A DNA stretch of 64,000 bases from assembly GCA_013398015.1 (NCBI GenBank), contig VZRR01027747.1:648638-712637 (forward strand), written 5' to 3'. The notes under the pieces are model-generated. The model was not told the origin of the DNA, made no database searches, and worked only from the letters and a program-made list of their open reading frames with translations. A program made the translations under genes and the position numbers. This DNA comes from Oreocharis arfaki (lineage: Eukaryota > Chordata > Aves > Passeriformes > Paramythiidae). Below are positions 1 through 11,153 of the stretch, in pieces (positions within the stretch are counted from its first letter, which is position 1; each line of letters begins with the position of its first letter).

Positions 1-304
1 TGCTCTGAAAGAAATGCCTAGGTCTACTGTAGACATTCATCTTTCTCAACAAATATTTACCATTTAAGCCATGTTTTCTTATCTGTTCAGATAAGAATAA
101 TCAAGTCAGACCATACAGATGCACTCAGTATGTTAATTCTCCTGTAAGAAGTAACAAAAGGTAAATTTCACTCTGCCTTGGTGCTCTCTATCATGCTAGG
201 AGAGAACAAAAACCTTTTCCTTGTCCACAAGGAATGACAAAATTTAAATTTAAAAATTACTTGTGTTATCAAATAGATAAGTGCTTCTTTTAACCTGTTC
301 GTAC
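1..304. other. DMXL1 intron 4 (partial)
   Basis: AT-rich sequence downstream of exon 4 in the gene's direction, apart from the donor at 299-304. I see no further exon or repeat. Confidence 0.7.
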
Positions 305-383
305 CTGTGGGATCCCATGTTAGATTATGTGCTATGGCTTCCAGTGAGATTTGAGCATTCTTCTGCCACTGACAATGTAACAC
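305..383 (-). CDS. DMXL1: DMXL1 coding exon 4 (partial gene)
   Basis: This exon encodes part of the N-terminal WD40 region of DMXL1, a rabconnectin-3 alpha-like protein that works with WDR7 and ROGDI in assembling and activating the V-ATPase on endomembranes. Read on the minus strand it is 79 bp: 26 codons plus one base. A clear acceptor (TTTCAG at 384-389) precedes it and a GT donor (GTACGA, 299-304) follows it. The peptide includes QWQKNAQISLEAIAHNL followed by TWDPTG, close to my memory of vertebrate DMXL1 (QWQKSGQFFLESIAHNITWDPTG). It starts in phase 0 and ends after one base of a Gly codon, matching the continuation SRLLTG in the human protein. The next exon is not in bases 1-298, so the gene runs off the left edge. 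The donor differs from GTAAGT but is acceptable. Identity is certain; exact borders are very likely. Confidence 0.93.
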
Positions 384-2445
384 CTGAAATTTTAAGTATT
401 TACAAACATTACCATGAAAGCACTTCATTCTCCTCCCTCCTCTTTTTATAATAGAAATGAATCCACTTCATTCTCCAAATTTTATGAAGATATTTAACAT
501 AAGTTACTGCTTATCTAATAAAAATTGATTCATTCTGATGTTAAAACAAAACAGCTTTTTACTAATATGACCATACTTACAGAAGTTTTTAATTTCTCAT
601 TTTAAAAACCTAGATTGAAAAAAAAATCAGTATGTAAAAACCATTGGAATTTGAGAATTTTTTTAGGAGGAAGAAAGATTTTATTTTTGGAATGAAGAAA
701 AGATATCAAAAATTACATAGTTAAATGCACCTGGTGTTTGATATCTGTACCATTGTTAAATTAGAGGAGGTCAAAAAGGTCATGATAACACATGTGACAC
801 TTCCCCTTCCCCCCCCTTTTTTTTAATACCCAAAAGAACAGTCAAATATCTTTAGTTTTTGCATCACTATTTCACTCTCTACACCAAGTTGAGGATTAAG
901 TTCACAAAGTATTTATCTTGACTGTTTCCGTAATAGACCACAAAGGTTTGAAGTTTTGAATTACAGAAGAAACTGAAAACATTTCTGGAAATAATATTAG
1001 GAGCCAACTGGTTTCTTTCTTAATTCACAGACTTTTATAGAAGTAGTCATCCCCCACCCAAAAAATATCACACTAAATATATGTGAAGTTAAAATATGAC
1101 AACTCAGTCTTTCAGAAGCTTGGCAAAACACAGTAAGAAGCAGCTACAGATAGGGATCTAAACAAAGAATTTACGAAGCTGGTTTGTTTGGGTTTTTTTG
1201 GACCCTGAACATTCTAGCAAATAGAAGACAGAGACACTCTTACAATAACTTTGAACAATATGCTGGAAATTATTGCATAAAAGTTAACTGAAAGAACGAA
1301 GTAACAATATTTCTTCAACTATAAACTTCTGAAAGCAAATCATGGGTGGTGAGTACTTCCTCTGCTTACAGTTACCACTACAACTCTGAAGTTTCAAACT
1401 AAGTGTACTGCTTACCAGTAGAGAAAAACATTCAGGATGGATTGAAGAAATCAGGCGAATGGACCAAAAACAAGAGCAGTACCTCCAAAGTGTTCATAGG
1501 AGTGTAAGAACTCCCATCTTAGTGTAATTTTATAACACTGCTTTCCAGTGATGCAAATTATTACACAGGTGTTCATTTACAGCTATTTAATTAATACACA
1601 ATATGCCACAGGTTTACACGTACACCAAGAATCTTATGACTGAGCTGGTTAACACAAAGAGGTGAATCCACTAGATGGCCCTAAAAACAATTTGTTAATG
1701 CAAACGGAGACCAAACCCCTGAAGAGGGAGACAGAAGCTTCTTGAGCAATTGCTGTCAAAGTTCTCGTATCAACAAACTGACTTTAATTAGAATCTAATG
1801 CTTCTAATTATAACCATATTAATCTTCATGTAAGAAGCATGGTTAAGTAACTTGCCCTAAATCATATTATTATTCAGAAATTAAGATTCTGGATGTTAAT
1901 CACTAAACCACTGTCACCAAAAGTAAGCCCCAAGAGAATAAATACTGCTCTTATTCACTATTATAGTACTGAAGTATAATCATTCAGTCAGATATTCTAA
2001 AAAAGCCACAGATTTCTGAAGCTATTACAATTTGGCCAAGGGCATGTAATTTCATAAACACAAAATTAAACTAAGAACTGCAAAACACATCAAAACATAA
2101 GGGCTACACAGGATGGTAGGAATACAAAAGAAATTTGTATTTTAACTGCTACACTCACTGCAGAATGGGGCTGTGTACGTCTTGCTGGGTTCCGGAATAT
2201 TTTAGTTATGAACTGCAGGGTTACATAAATAATATGAAGCATTATAGGAAAGCCTATCTTCCTTAAAACTATTTCAAATTACAGGCCTCTGTCCATATCC
2301 CACCATTTTCATTTCCCAAGGACCACCTTACATCTCAACTTTATTCTAGCATTGTAAGAAGACATTAAAATAACTCAAACTTTAAAGCAAACTAGTAAAG
2401 GCTTTGTAACTGCTCGAATGAATTAAGGAATGATAAAATACTCAC
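384..2445. other. DMXL1 intron 3
   Basis: AT-rich intron between exons 3 and 4. Only short homopolymer runs are visible, such as the C/T run near 805-824. No exon, RNA gene or recognisable transposon. Confidence 0.75.
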
Positions 2446-2523
2446 ATTATGATGACTGCTGTTCTGCTTCAAGAGGCTAACTGGCTCAAAGATACAAATC
2501 ACCCTTCCGTAAGAAGCTGCAAT
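2446..2523 (-). CDS. DMXL1: DMXL1 coding exon 3
   Basis: This 78-bp minus-strand exon has exactly 26 codons and is phase 0 at both ends. It is flanked by an acceptor (CTTTAG, 2524-2529) and a donor (GTGAGT, 2440-2445). It encodes IAASYGRVICIFEPVSLLKQ and six more residues (N, S, S, H, H, N). The known vertebrate DMXL1 segment is IAASYGNVISIFEPVNLPKQ, one blade segment of the N-terminal beta-propeller. The last six residues differ from my memory of the human KKNLE region, so this end of the exon seems to evolve quickly. The exon is too short to appear as an independent ORF and was found by reading the minus strand between exons 2 and 4. The splice phases join cleanly to both neighbours. Confidence 0.93.
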
Positions 2524-5500
2524 CTAAAGTAATATATATTTATATGTATAAACTCACATATAAGAAACAAGCTTTTGAACAAACAAGAACAAAATGCAAA
2601 TAATTGATTTTACTTTTAACACTGCTTGTGGATGAATTTGAAGCTCACATCCATACTTCCTTTTGATAACGGAAAAATAACATCTACCAAAAATCAAGAA
2701 GGTAGTGTTGTCAATAATAAAAATACAATCCTCTATTTACTCGTTAATCATGATGAACTACTGAGATTATAGATGGACAAGTACCTTTTTTAAAAAGAAA
2801 TCAGTTTATTAGCAACATTGTTTCCGTATTAAATTTGGTAAACACTCAAAACAGTCTGCAGAGTCCACATTCTCAGACATGGAACCAATAGACGCTCAGA
2901 GCGCTTTTGTGCACTCCCCAAGCATTAGAACAGGCTACCTTTTAAAATGTTTTTTCAAAAGACTATACAAGCAAAACACTCAATGCAGAAAACTACAAAT
3001 AAAACTACTACTAAATGCTAACAGAAAACAGTTCAAAAAGAGTTGCAATATGGTTAGTTTTAACTGGTGTTTGAAAGCCTTACTCCACCACAAGTTATCA
3101 TCCACCTCAAACTTGCATTAAGACAAAATTAACAGTATTTGATTTCAAGCTATCCATATAAAAGCAAGCATAGAAGACTTGCTAGGAAGAGCCAAAACAA
3201 GCCAAATGTATGTTGAAGACCTCAGGCAGAGAGCCTGAGAGAACTGTCATACAGCAAAATTGCCAAAAAGTACTCTGAATTACAAAAATTAGGGAGTTTG
3301 CATAGGTCATGCATAATGGACAGCCTGCATTCTGAAGTGATGGCTGTTGTTAAAAGAAGAACATCTACAAATACGACATGCTGTAATAATCAATTTCCTA
3401 TTTCTGTAAAATTCTGACTCAGAAAGTATTCACGGTTTTCCTTTAACAATTCACTTTCTACAATATATTTTGATTCCAGTATCAACCACAAAAGCTTAAA
3501 AAAACCCCAAAGCTAAACCGTCATACCTAAGATCTATACAAACACAGAGATTCATAAAACCCACTTTAAGAGAAACCCTCTACATTAGAAGAACAGATAG
3601 TTAAATAAATTTCTATCCTACTAACAACCTAAACATCAGTCTGACCCAAAAATGCCAAGAACAATTTTGTCACACTTGCAAGGAAAAAGTTTCTTCAGGC
3701 ATTTTGCATCTCAGGCTAATATCTGCCCTCTCTAATTCTCTTTAACTACCTCACTTACTGTTTTATTCTCTATTCTGTTCTTCTGTTTAGCCATTCCATT
3801 CCACATCCAACAGTAAAAAATTCATATAAACTCATATCGATAAGATTTTTCTTTTTCCTTTTCTCCAAATGTGGACACTTTTTCCATATTTATTGTTTAA
3901 TGGGTTTTAAAGACAAACTAAGATTAGCATTCCAAAATGCTCAACCTGTAGTGTCTAGAGCAACTGCTACCCCTCGAAACTCTCCACAAGCTTCCATAGT
4001 GATGCAGCCACTCAGCCCTCATCCTCACCGAGCTGCACACTGCCAAAAAGAATAATGGTGGGACGGAAAGCAACCCCAGCAAGTTCTCTGATGATGCCAG
4101 GCTGTGTGGGGCAGGGGACACGCTGGAGGGAAGAGATGACAGACAGAGGGACCTTGGCAGGCTAGAGAGCTGGGACCATGTGAACGTCATCTACTTCAAA
4201 AAGGCCAAGGGCAAGGTCCTGCACCTGAGCCAGTCAAAATCAATAGCATCAATACAGACTACGGAAACTAACAGATTGAGAGCAACCCTGCAGACATGGA
4301 TTTGGGGGTACTGGTGGACAGAAAAACTGTACGTGAGCTGGCAGCATGTGTCTGTAGCCCAGAAAGCCAACCATGTCCCGGACTGCTTCAAAAGAAGGGT
4401 GGCCAGTAGGGTGGGAGATTGTCCCTATCCTAGTGAGACACCACCTGGAGTGCCATACCCAGTGTCCTCAGCACCAGGAAGACATGCACATGCTGCGTCC
4501 AAAGAAGGGACACGAAAATGGTCCAAGAGCTGGACTACTTCTCCTATAAAGACACACAGACTGTGTACAACACTTGGAAAAATCAAAGAGGAATCTGTGT
4601 GTCAGCACCAATGAAGAAGCGCTAAGAAGAAATTCCATCCTTTTAAGAAAGAACTGAAAATGCATTGATCAGTCTGGTCAATAAGCGAATTCCTACCCAT
4701 CCAATGCACTCTAGAAACATCCAATTTCCTGAGAGCAAACAACACCAACTTGCAGACTCAAAATGACCTCACAGGTCTACTTAAGAAATGAAAAAATTCT
4801 GAAGCTTAGGAAGCCTTACAGTGTGATATATTCACATGTGTTAATCTGTAATTCAAGGACAATTTGTCATGTAAATGCACATAGAATTGGTATCATGCAA
4901 TCAAGATGAGCTTGCAAATTTGGAAAAATAATGCTCAGTGGACCCAAAAAACAACTTCTAGTTAACAGCAGCCAGTGGAAAAACCCAAGTAGACTTTATG
5001 GCTATGAGGGGCCAGAGACACAGAGAACATTTCCTCATTTTCATTTGTGTTCCTTTACTACCACTGCAAGAGTTTATCACTCAAATGCCGGAAAGCAGGA
5101 ACAAGGTGTGGCCAGGGATTCATCAGCACAGAGTTCCCATGTAAACACAAACTGGTTTCCATCAGAGGTCTTGTTTCAAGATGGACACCAGAATCTAACC
5201 AAAGCTCTCAGCAGCTCATAAGGCTCGTGGTAATGAGCAGAAAGCTGAGGTTATCTACTCAAAAGGACAGGCTTAAAGAAACAAAAGAAGTAGAAAACCC
5301 CTCTCACATGAGCAAATATTTATCCTGACAGAGTTCCTACTGAATTGGTCAATAGTTTAGTCTCTGTGACATCTCAAGAGAGTGTTACATAACTGTGACA
5401 TCCCAAGGGACAGTTACCTGGTTATTTCTTTTTCACTTTGACAGGAAAGTTAAAAAAAAAAAACTCTGTTAAAAAGACTTAAAACCCAGTCTTGTCTAAA

Positions 5501-6004
5501 ATACATTTCTGATACAGACTTACCTACAAAACCCAAAAGCTAAGAATTCAAGAAAGCAAACCCCATCCAAGAGAGGCTTTATGAATTGCTTGAAACAGCA
5601 ATTTTTCTGGATGATCTGAAAGTAATTTTTGTGGAAGCACCCATCTCCTGCCAGCCACAAACATGCCAAAGCACGTCAGTGACATGCCTAGTAGTGCAAA
5701 GCCATAGCAAATAAATTACTTTTGCTTCCAACTTAGGCATCTTCTAGTCAAATTCTTGCCATGTCCTCCATATAGCTCTGAATCCACAGCCTTCTGTGCA
5801 GTCCTATCTTCTACAACTATCGATCATATCTGTGGTTACTATTTCACATTTACTGTGATGCTTACAACAAGTAGAGACAGAAAGCAATCAGACATTTTAC
5901 TATTCATTGTAGTATATTTGCCCTAACTTGCAAGTAACCACATTCCTGAGATGGTGCTTAACATGACATTGCCGCAACATTTTTAGAAACATTGCTCCAC
6001 ATAC
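2524..6004. other. DMXL1 intron 2
   Basis: AT-rich intron that contains one CR1 fragment (about 4060-4610, annotated separately). The ORFs visible around 4.2-5.3 kb are either CR1-derived or without recognisable protein features. Confidence 0.75.
4060..4610 (+). mobile_element. CR1 LINE fragment, sense orientation
   Basis: The sequence matches the 3' part of the CR1 reverse-transcriptase ORF as I know it. Landmarks in order are GATGATGCCAGGCTGTGTGG, GACACGCTGGAGGGA, GAGGGACCTTGGCAGGCT, AAGGCCAAGGGCAAGGTCCT, GGGGGTACTGGTGGACAGAA, AGCCCAGAAAGCCAACC and TGGAGTGCCATACCCAGT. Both ends are truncated and it has many differences and small deletions, so it is old. Frames read through it are not genes. 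It opposes the DMXL1 transcript. Confidence 0.88.
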
Positions 6005-6130
6005 CTTCCCCTGTTGCATTGAACAGTCCACACATCCCACTTGAATGTTTCCATGTTTTGCTCCAGGGATTATCTGTAATCTTTCGAAGTCAGTCCCCAG
6101 TACCACAATATCACATCCTGATGCATATGC
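6005..6130 (-). CDS. DMXL1: DMXL1 coding exon 2
   Basis: This 126-bp minus-strand exon has 42 codons, phase 0 at both ends. An acceptor with a long pyrimidine tract (ending ATGCTTTAG, 6131-6139) precedes it and a GTATGT donor (5999-6004) follows it. The peptide begins AYASGCDIVVLGTDFERLQI and continues IPGAKHGNIQVGCVDCSMQQ, then GK. It is nearly identical to residues of about 30-71 of vertebrate DMXL1. The high conservation over 200 bases inside AT-rich intron marks it as functional sequence and fixes the gene strand. Introns on either side are about 3.5 kb (to exon 3) and about 9.6 kb (from exon 1). DMXL1 shares this N-terminal propeller with its paralogue DMXL2, but the residues IIPGAKHGNIQVGCVDCS with IAASYG in the next exon fit DMXL1 best as I remember it, and the DTWD2 neighbour agrees. 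Confidence 0.96.
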
Positions 6131-8232
6131 CTAAAGCATAAAAAAAAAATAAATAAATAAAGACACCCGAAAGAAAACAAAAAACGGCAAAAATAACATA
6201 GAGCTTTATCTACTTATAGTATATTAGTGAAGCATGAAACAGTATAGTCCACACATCCCATCCATGTAAAACACTATATAGTCAGAAGAACAGAGGTATT
6301 TGCAGAGATCATACAGATGTCTGCAACTTAAAACCAAGCAACAGAAGTGGCAAATTACTCCTTCTCCATGCTTACAAGTGCATCATAAGACTTGCACAAC
6401 AAGCAAGTAGTGGTTAGTGATAGAAAAGGCAAAAAAAAAAGACAGAAATACAAAAACATCTAAAAGAAAAGTAAAACCATAAAATCCAAAGCTCTTTCAA
6501 TGTAGGAAAAATAATATATTTCTTAGACTGGAGACAGACTTCAGAAGTTATTGTTTAATTTTTGAAAATTCTGAAAACGGGAATAGAATTCTGGAGCTAA
6601 AATTTTACTGAATCATTCAGTAAGGACTTTGTATGGGAAAAAATCAAAAGAGTAACAAAATGAAGCTTAGTTATACAAAAGCAAACTTGTCCTCTCAGAC
6701 TTGTTGAGTCTCCTGTTATTTGCATTAATTCTATTCTGTCTTTCAGTTTATATTTCACTGAGCACATTGATATATCTAACATATACGCAGCGCCAGTTCA
6801 CTGAGTCCTGCAATGTTTGAGTCAAAATTTCTTCTCATCATCTAGGAAGTTTTATTAGATACTGAGTACAGATAGAGAGGAAAACATTAAACACTGGAGA
6901 AACTTGTGGAAACAACAGAGAGCAGAATCATCCAATTAGCATAAGAAAGCAGCACTCAAGGATGAAAGCCCTACAATAAGGACGCTCATTAAAAAGTTAG
7001 TCAGAAAGACAGCAACAAAATCAAGACCACAAACAACAGTGTTCTGTTAGAGAGCAAGAGAATGATAAAAGGATCAAAAATACCATTTTAATTAACCAAA
7101 AGTTTCAAGAGCAGGACAGTCTTGCAGAAACTGAAGAGGGAAGATTTAGATCCCTGACAAAAATGATCCTGCCTTACAACCAACTCCTCTACTAATTTGT
7201 AATACACTAAATAAAAACTGTGGACTTGAAAACAAAAGCAGAATAACTAAAGGCTAGATATATAAATTTGAAGTCTGATGATCATGTTTTCAGGTGTTCT
7301 ACATAACAGAATATTTTACCAAGGCTGGCCTAGACTATCATACCATTACACACATTTAAAACAAATAAAATTAAAAATATGGAGATTTCAGTCCAAAGAC
7401 ATTTTTCCCCACAAAGGATTAAGTAATGCTTCAAAAACGTTTTAGCCAGAAGACTGTGATCACCGTTCCCAACCAATATTCAGTTATCGCATTGCAACCA
7501 GCAGAACACTAGACACCACCTCATAATTGAAAATTATGTCTATAATTCTGCAGACTAAACAGAACCATATATTTATTTATGATCACTTACTACAGGTAGG
7601 TTTTTGAGCCCCTTCCTGTCCGGTTTCCCCTTCAGCTTCAAGACATTCAAGCAGTATAATTTCACTTGTCAAAAGAGCAGCATTTATTACTAAATGATAC
7701 TGACCGGCAGGTTCCAAAGCAATCTAACTGAAAACTCATTCCAAAAGAGGAGATTGAGTAGTAATTTTTGTTCAAATGTTAAAGCAATTACTTTGATATT
7801 GCGAAGGCATGAACTTCAGACCTGTTCATCACAGAACATTTTTTTCCTCAGTTAAAAACAATCTCACCTGGTGACTCACTTGTTAAGTCCACAGTTCACC
7901 AGAAAAAGCTTATTCAGAAGTATCCTACGTACAATTTTTCCCAAAACCATTTTGTAGAATTTAGAATTTAGAGTTCTGTACAGAGGCAGTTTTAAGGAAA
8001 ACAAACACAAATAAAAAGAAGTGCTTCCGTGTAAAGACATAACATAGAAATATAGACATAGCTTTATAAAAACGTATTTAAGTGTCAAAGGCTGTATGAA
8101 GCTCACCTGCTGTGTATGCCCCCCCCAGCCCTCATCAGCACTTCAAAGACTTACTACTCCTATCTATTTCTTCTCCTCCTACTTCTAGCTTCACAAGCAA
8201 GCCCAAAACCACCTCATGCCACCACCACAATC

Positions 8233-9062
8233 ACAGGATAGAACACAAAGAATGCCTTGAATTGGAAGGCACCTTAAAGATCATCTGGTTCCAACTCTCT
8301 TGTAATGGCCAGCAACATCTTTCACTAGACCAGGTTGCTCAGAGCCCCATCCAACCTAGCCTTGAACACAACCTGGCCTTGAACACAACCCGGATGAGGC
8401 ATCCACAGCTTCTCTGGAAAACTATTCCAGTGCCTCATTACCCTCACAGTAANCCCTCATGTCCCTCACAGTAAAGAATTTTTTTCTAACATCTAATCTA
8501 AACCTACTCTCAGTCTGAAGCCATTGCCCTTTGTCCTGTCACTACACGTTCTTGGTCTGTATCTTTCTTGTAGACTCCCTCCAGGAACGGGAAGACCACA
8601 ATAAGGTAGTCCTTAAACCCTCTCTTTTCCAGACTGAACTTCTTCTTTCAGCCTTTTCTCATGGAGAGGTGCTCTATGCCTCCAATTATATCCATGGGCC
8701 TCCTTCAGACTTGCTCCAAAAGGTCAATGTCCTTCCTGCGCTGGGGACCCCAGGGCTGGATGCAGTGTTCCAGATGCGGTCTCACCAGAGCAGAGCAGAG
8801 GGGCAGAATGCCCTCCCTCCCCTGCTGCCCTCACTGCTTCGGATGCAGCCCAGGACATGTTTGGCTTTCTGGGCTGGGAGTGCACAGTGCTGGGTCATGT
8901 CCAGCCTCTCACCCACCAGCACCTGCACATCCTTAACCTTGCTGCTTTTGATTCATTCACCCCCCAGCCTGTGTTGATACTGGGAGTTGCCCTGACCCAG
9001 GAGCAGCACCTTGCACTTGGCCTTGTTAAACCTCATATAAAGCTCTATACTTCCATCATAGT
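8233..9062 (-). mobile_element. CR1 LINE, 3' end, antisense
   Basis: The left end has the CR1 tail (ATCACAGGATAGAACA, a worn AGAATCATAGAAT). It then follows the antisense CR1 3' region through CATCTGGTTCCAACTC, CAGGTTGCTCAGAGCCCCAT, CCTTTGTCCTGTCACTACA and TGCAGTGTTCCAGATG. It reaches AGCAGCACCTTGCACTTGGC and GGCCTTGTTAAACCTCAT. About 830 bp survive, 5'-truncated. A near-duplicate CCTTGAACACAACC(C/T)GG occurs at about 8361-8394. One N is at 8453. It lies in the same strand orientation as DMXL1, within intron 1. Confidence 0.92.
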
Positions 9063-9283
9063 GAGCAGGGACCAAGATACGCAGTAACACATACCATTAG
9101 TAGAAATCATTACATTCATAAAATAAGCATTTTAATGAGATCAACAACTACAACAGTTCTAAGTCCTCAGTACGCCTGGTATTTTGCACTGAAAGAACTC
9201 TGCTAGTAACTATCAAACATTACACATTGGAGACTTGAGGAACTGGCATATTCATCAGCACACCAGGAAAAAAGATTTAAAAT

Positions 9284-9660
9284 AGAATCATAGAATATCC
9301 TGAGCTGAAAGAGACCCACAAAGATTGCTGGAGTCCAACTCCTGGCCCTACACAGAAAGCTCCAAGAATCACACCACCTGCCCAAGAGCAGCATCAAAAC
9401 ACTTCTTGAACTCTATCAGGCTGGTGCTGTGATGACTTCCCTGGTGCCTAGCCACACTCTGAGAGACCAACCTTTTCCTAATATCCAGCCTCTACCTGCC
9501 CTTCAAGCCATTCCATAGAGTCTTGTCATTGTGCACCAGAGAGAAGGGGTCAGTCCTGCCCCTCCACTTCCACTCATGAGGAAGATGTAGGTTGCCATGA
9601 GGTGTCTCCTTCGGATGCTCTCTCACAGCTTTATACCATTCTTACATTGTGCAGCTCAAA
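9284..9660 (-). mobile_element. CR1 LINE, 3' end, antisense (second copy)
   Basis: A clear 3' tail (AGAATCATAGAATATCCTGAG, positions 9284-9304) is followed by the antisense CR1 body: GAGTCCAACTCCTGGCCCT, GCATCAAAACACTTCTTGAA, CTGGTGCTGTGATGACTTCCC and CCTAATATCCAGCCT. It is a different CR1 subfamily from the copy at 8.2 kb, since the internal text differs. It is truncated at about 9660. Confidence 0.9.
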
Positions 9661-11070
9661 ACTCAAAACCCAGGCTAGCTCCTGCTAACCCAGGCTGTGA
9701 TGGACAAGAGTCGCTTAAAGAAGTATTCAAGCATCCTAGACTTGCTGTTTCCTGAAGATGTCCCCTTTACGAATATGAACCAAGAACTATACCTCCTCCT
9801 CTCTTCTGCTATGTTTAAGCGTAGCTATTATTTTATATTTAATAATAACTTCATTTGCTGTGTGTTTAAAAAAAAAATCAAATTGCCAAGCTGGGGATGA
9901 ACTTTCTGATAAAAACTTGGGGAGTATCTTCTCGTCCTCGTAGTTCTCAGTTCAAACAATTAATTGTAAGTGCACTTGTAAGAAGGTGAGGGTAAGATGA
10001 TGGCCCTTTCAAAATCATTTCAGAAGAAAAATATAATCACTCCACCCTTATGTTGTGGTATTTCTCCACACTACTTGAAAAAATCAATATTTGGGGAAAA
10101 AAAAGAATCACTTCAGACGTCAGTCTGTTCAGACAGATTAGATCATACTTGGTCACATTGGCTTCCCAATGCCCAGTAAGCTGCAGAACCACTGACTACC
10201 TCCTAAGCCTGTAGAGCTGATCTGTTCCCAAAGAGATAGAAAGGGGGAAAAAAGGCCTTTTCAAAGAGCTTCCAAATTTAACTACAGCCAAGCAGAAGGA
10301 TGATGACTTGGAGGTTATTTCTGATGTTTAGTTAATGTTCGCCTGCAAGAGAACCACAATTTCAAAGACAAAAGGCGAGGGATGCAGAGCAGAGGGAAGT
10401 TACATATTGCAATGGAAAAAGTGTCTGAATAAGAAGGTGACTAAGTTTTCTCACAAATAAAACTGCAACTGGCACCCTTTTCTACTGTTGCTGACTGTTC
10501 CCATTATTCCTCACACTGACCAGACACTTTAGGAGGCAAGCTTGCACATTCCCCGCCTCCTGAGGTGTCCTTCCTTTGGCTCCTTGTTGTCCCCCCTGCA
10601 ACTCATCCATTAGACTGCATCTGTGCAGAGATGTCAGATCCTCTTACACACTCACTGGAGCCCAGACTCCAGCTCTAAATGAGGTTCCTAAGCATCAGTA
10701 TCTTACCAAGACATTTCTCTAAACAAAGTGCATAAAATTAACTGCTGGACTAATTTTACACTTAGATGTTTTTATTCACTGCAGAGGTATTTTAGTGCAG
10801 TGTAATAGAAGACTCTATTCAGGAGTAAAAAATATCTTCCATACCCTAACAATGTCTCAGATACAACAAGAATGAATTCTGCTTACCAGTCACTTATATC
10901 TAACTTTTATTGCGAGACTCGTCCATGATAGTTCACATGCCACTCATCTTCATTTCAACAGTAGCTAATAAGAGTGCATTTTTATAAGCTATGGAAACTA
11001 AGAAAAAAGGTAATTCCAGTCTTCGCTTAAGCAGAGGGCAAGAACTGATTCCAGTACAAGAACTTCTTGT

Positions 11071-11153
11071 ATGTATATGCATATATACAAGAAATACATA
11101 TATATATATACACACACATATATATATATTTTCATATACATTTATATATATAC
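11071..11153. repeat. AT/CA-rich microsatellite
   Basis: A run of TATATA with CACACACA inside, largely self-complementary. The ORFs rich in Ile/Tyr/Thr that cross it are artefacts of the repeat. It lies in DMXL1 intron 1. Confidence 0.9.

Noticed and set aside
4180..4614. 144-codon frame as a gene in DMXL1 intron 2
   Set aside because: It is worn CR1 LINE sequence in sense orientation.
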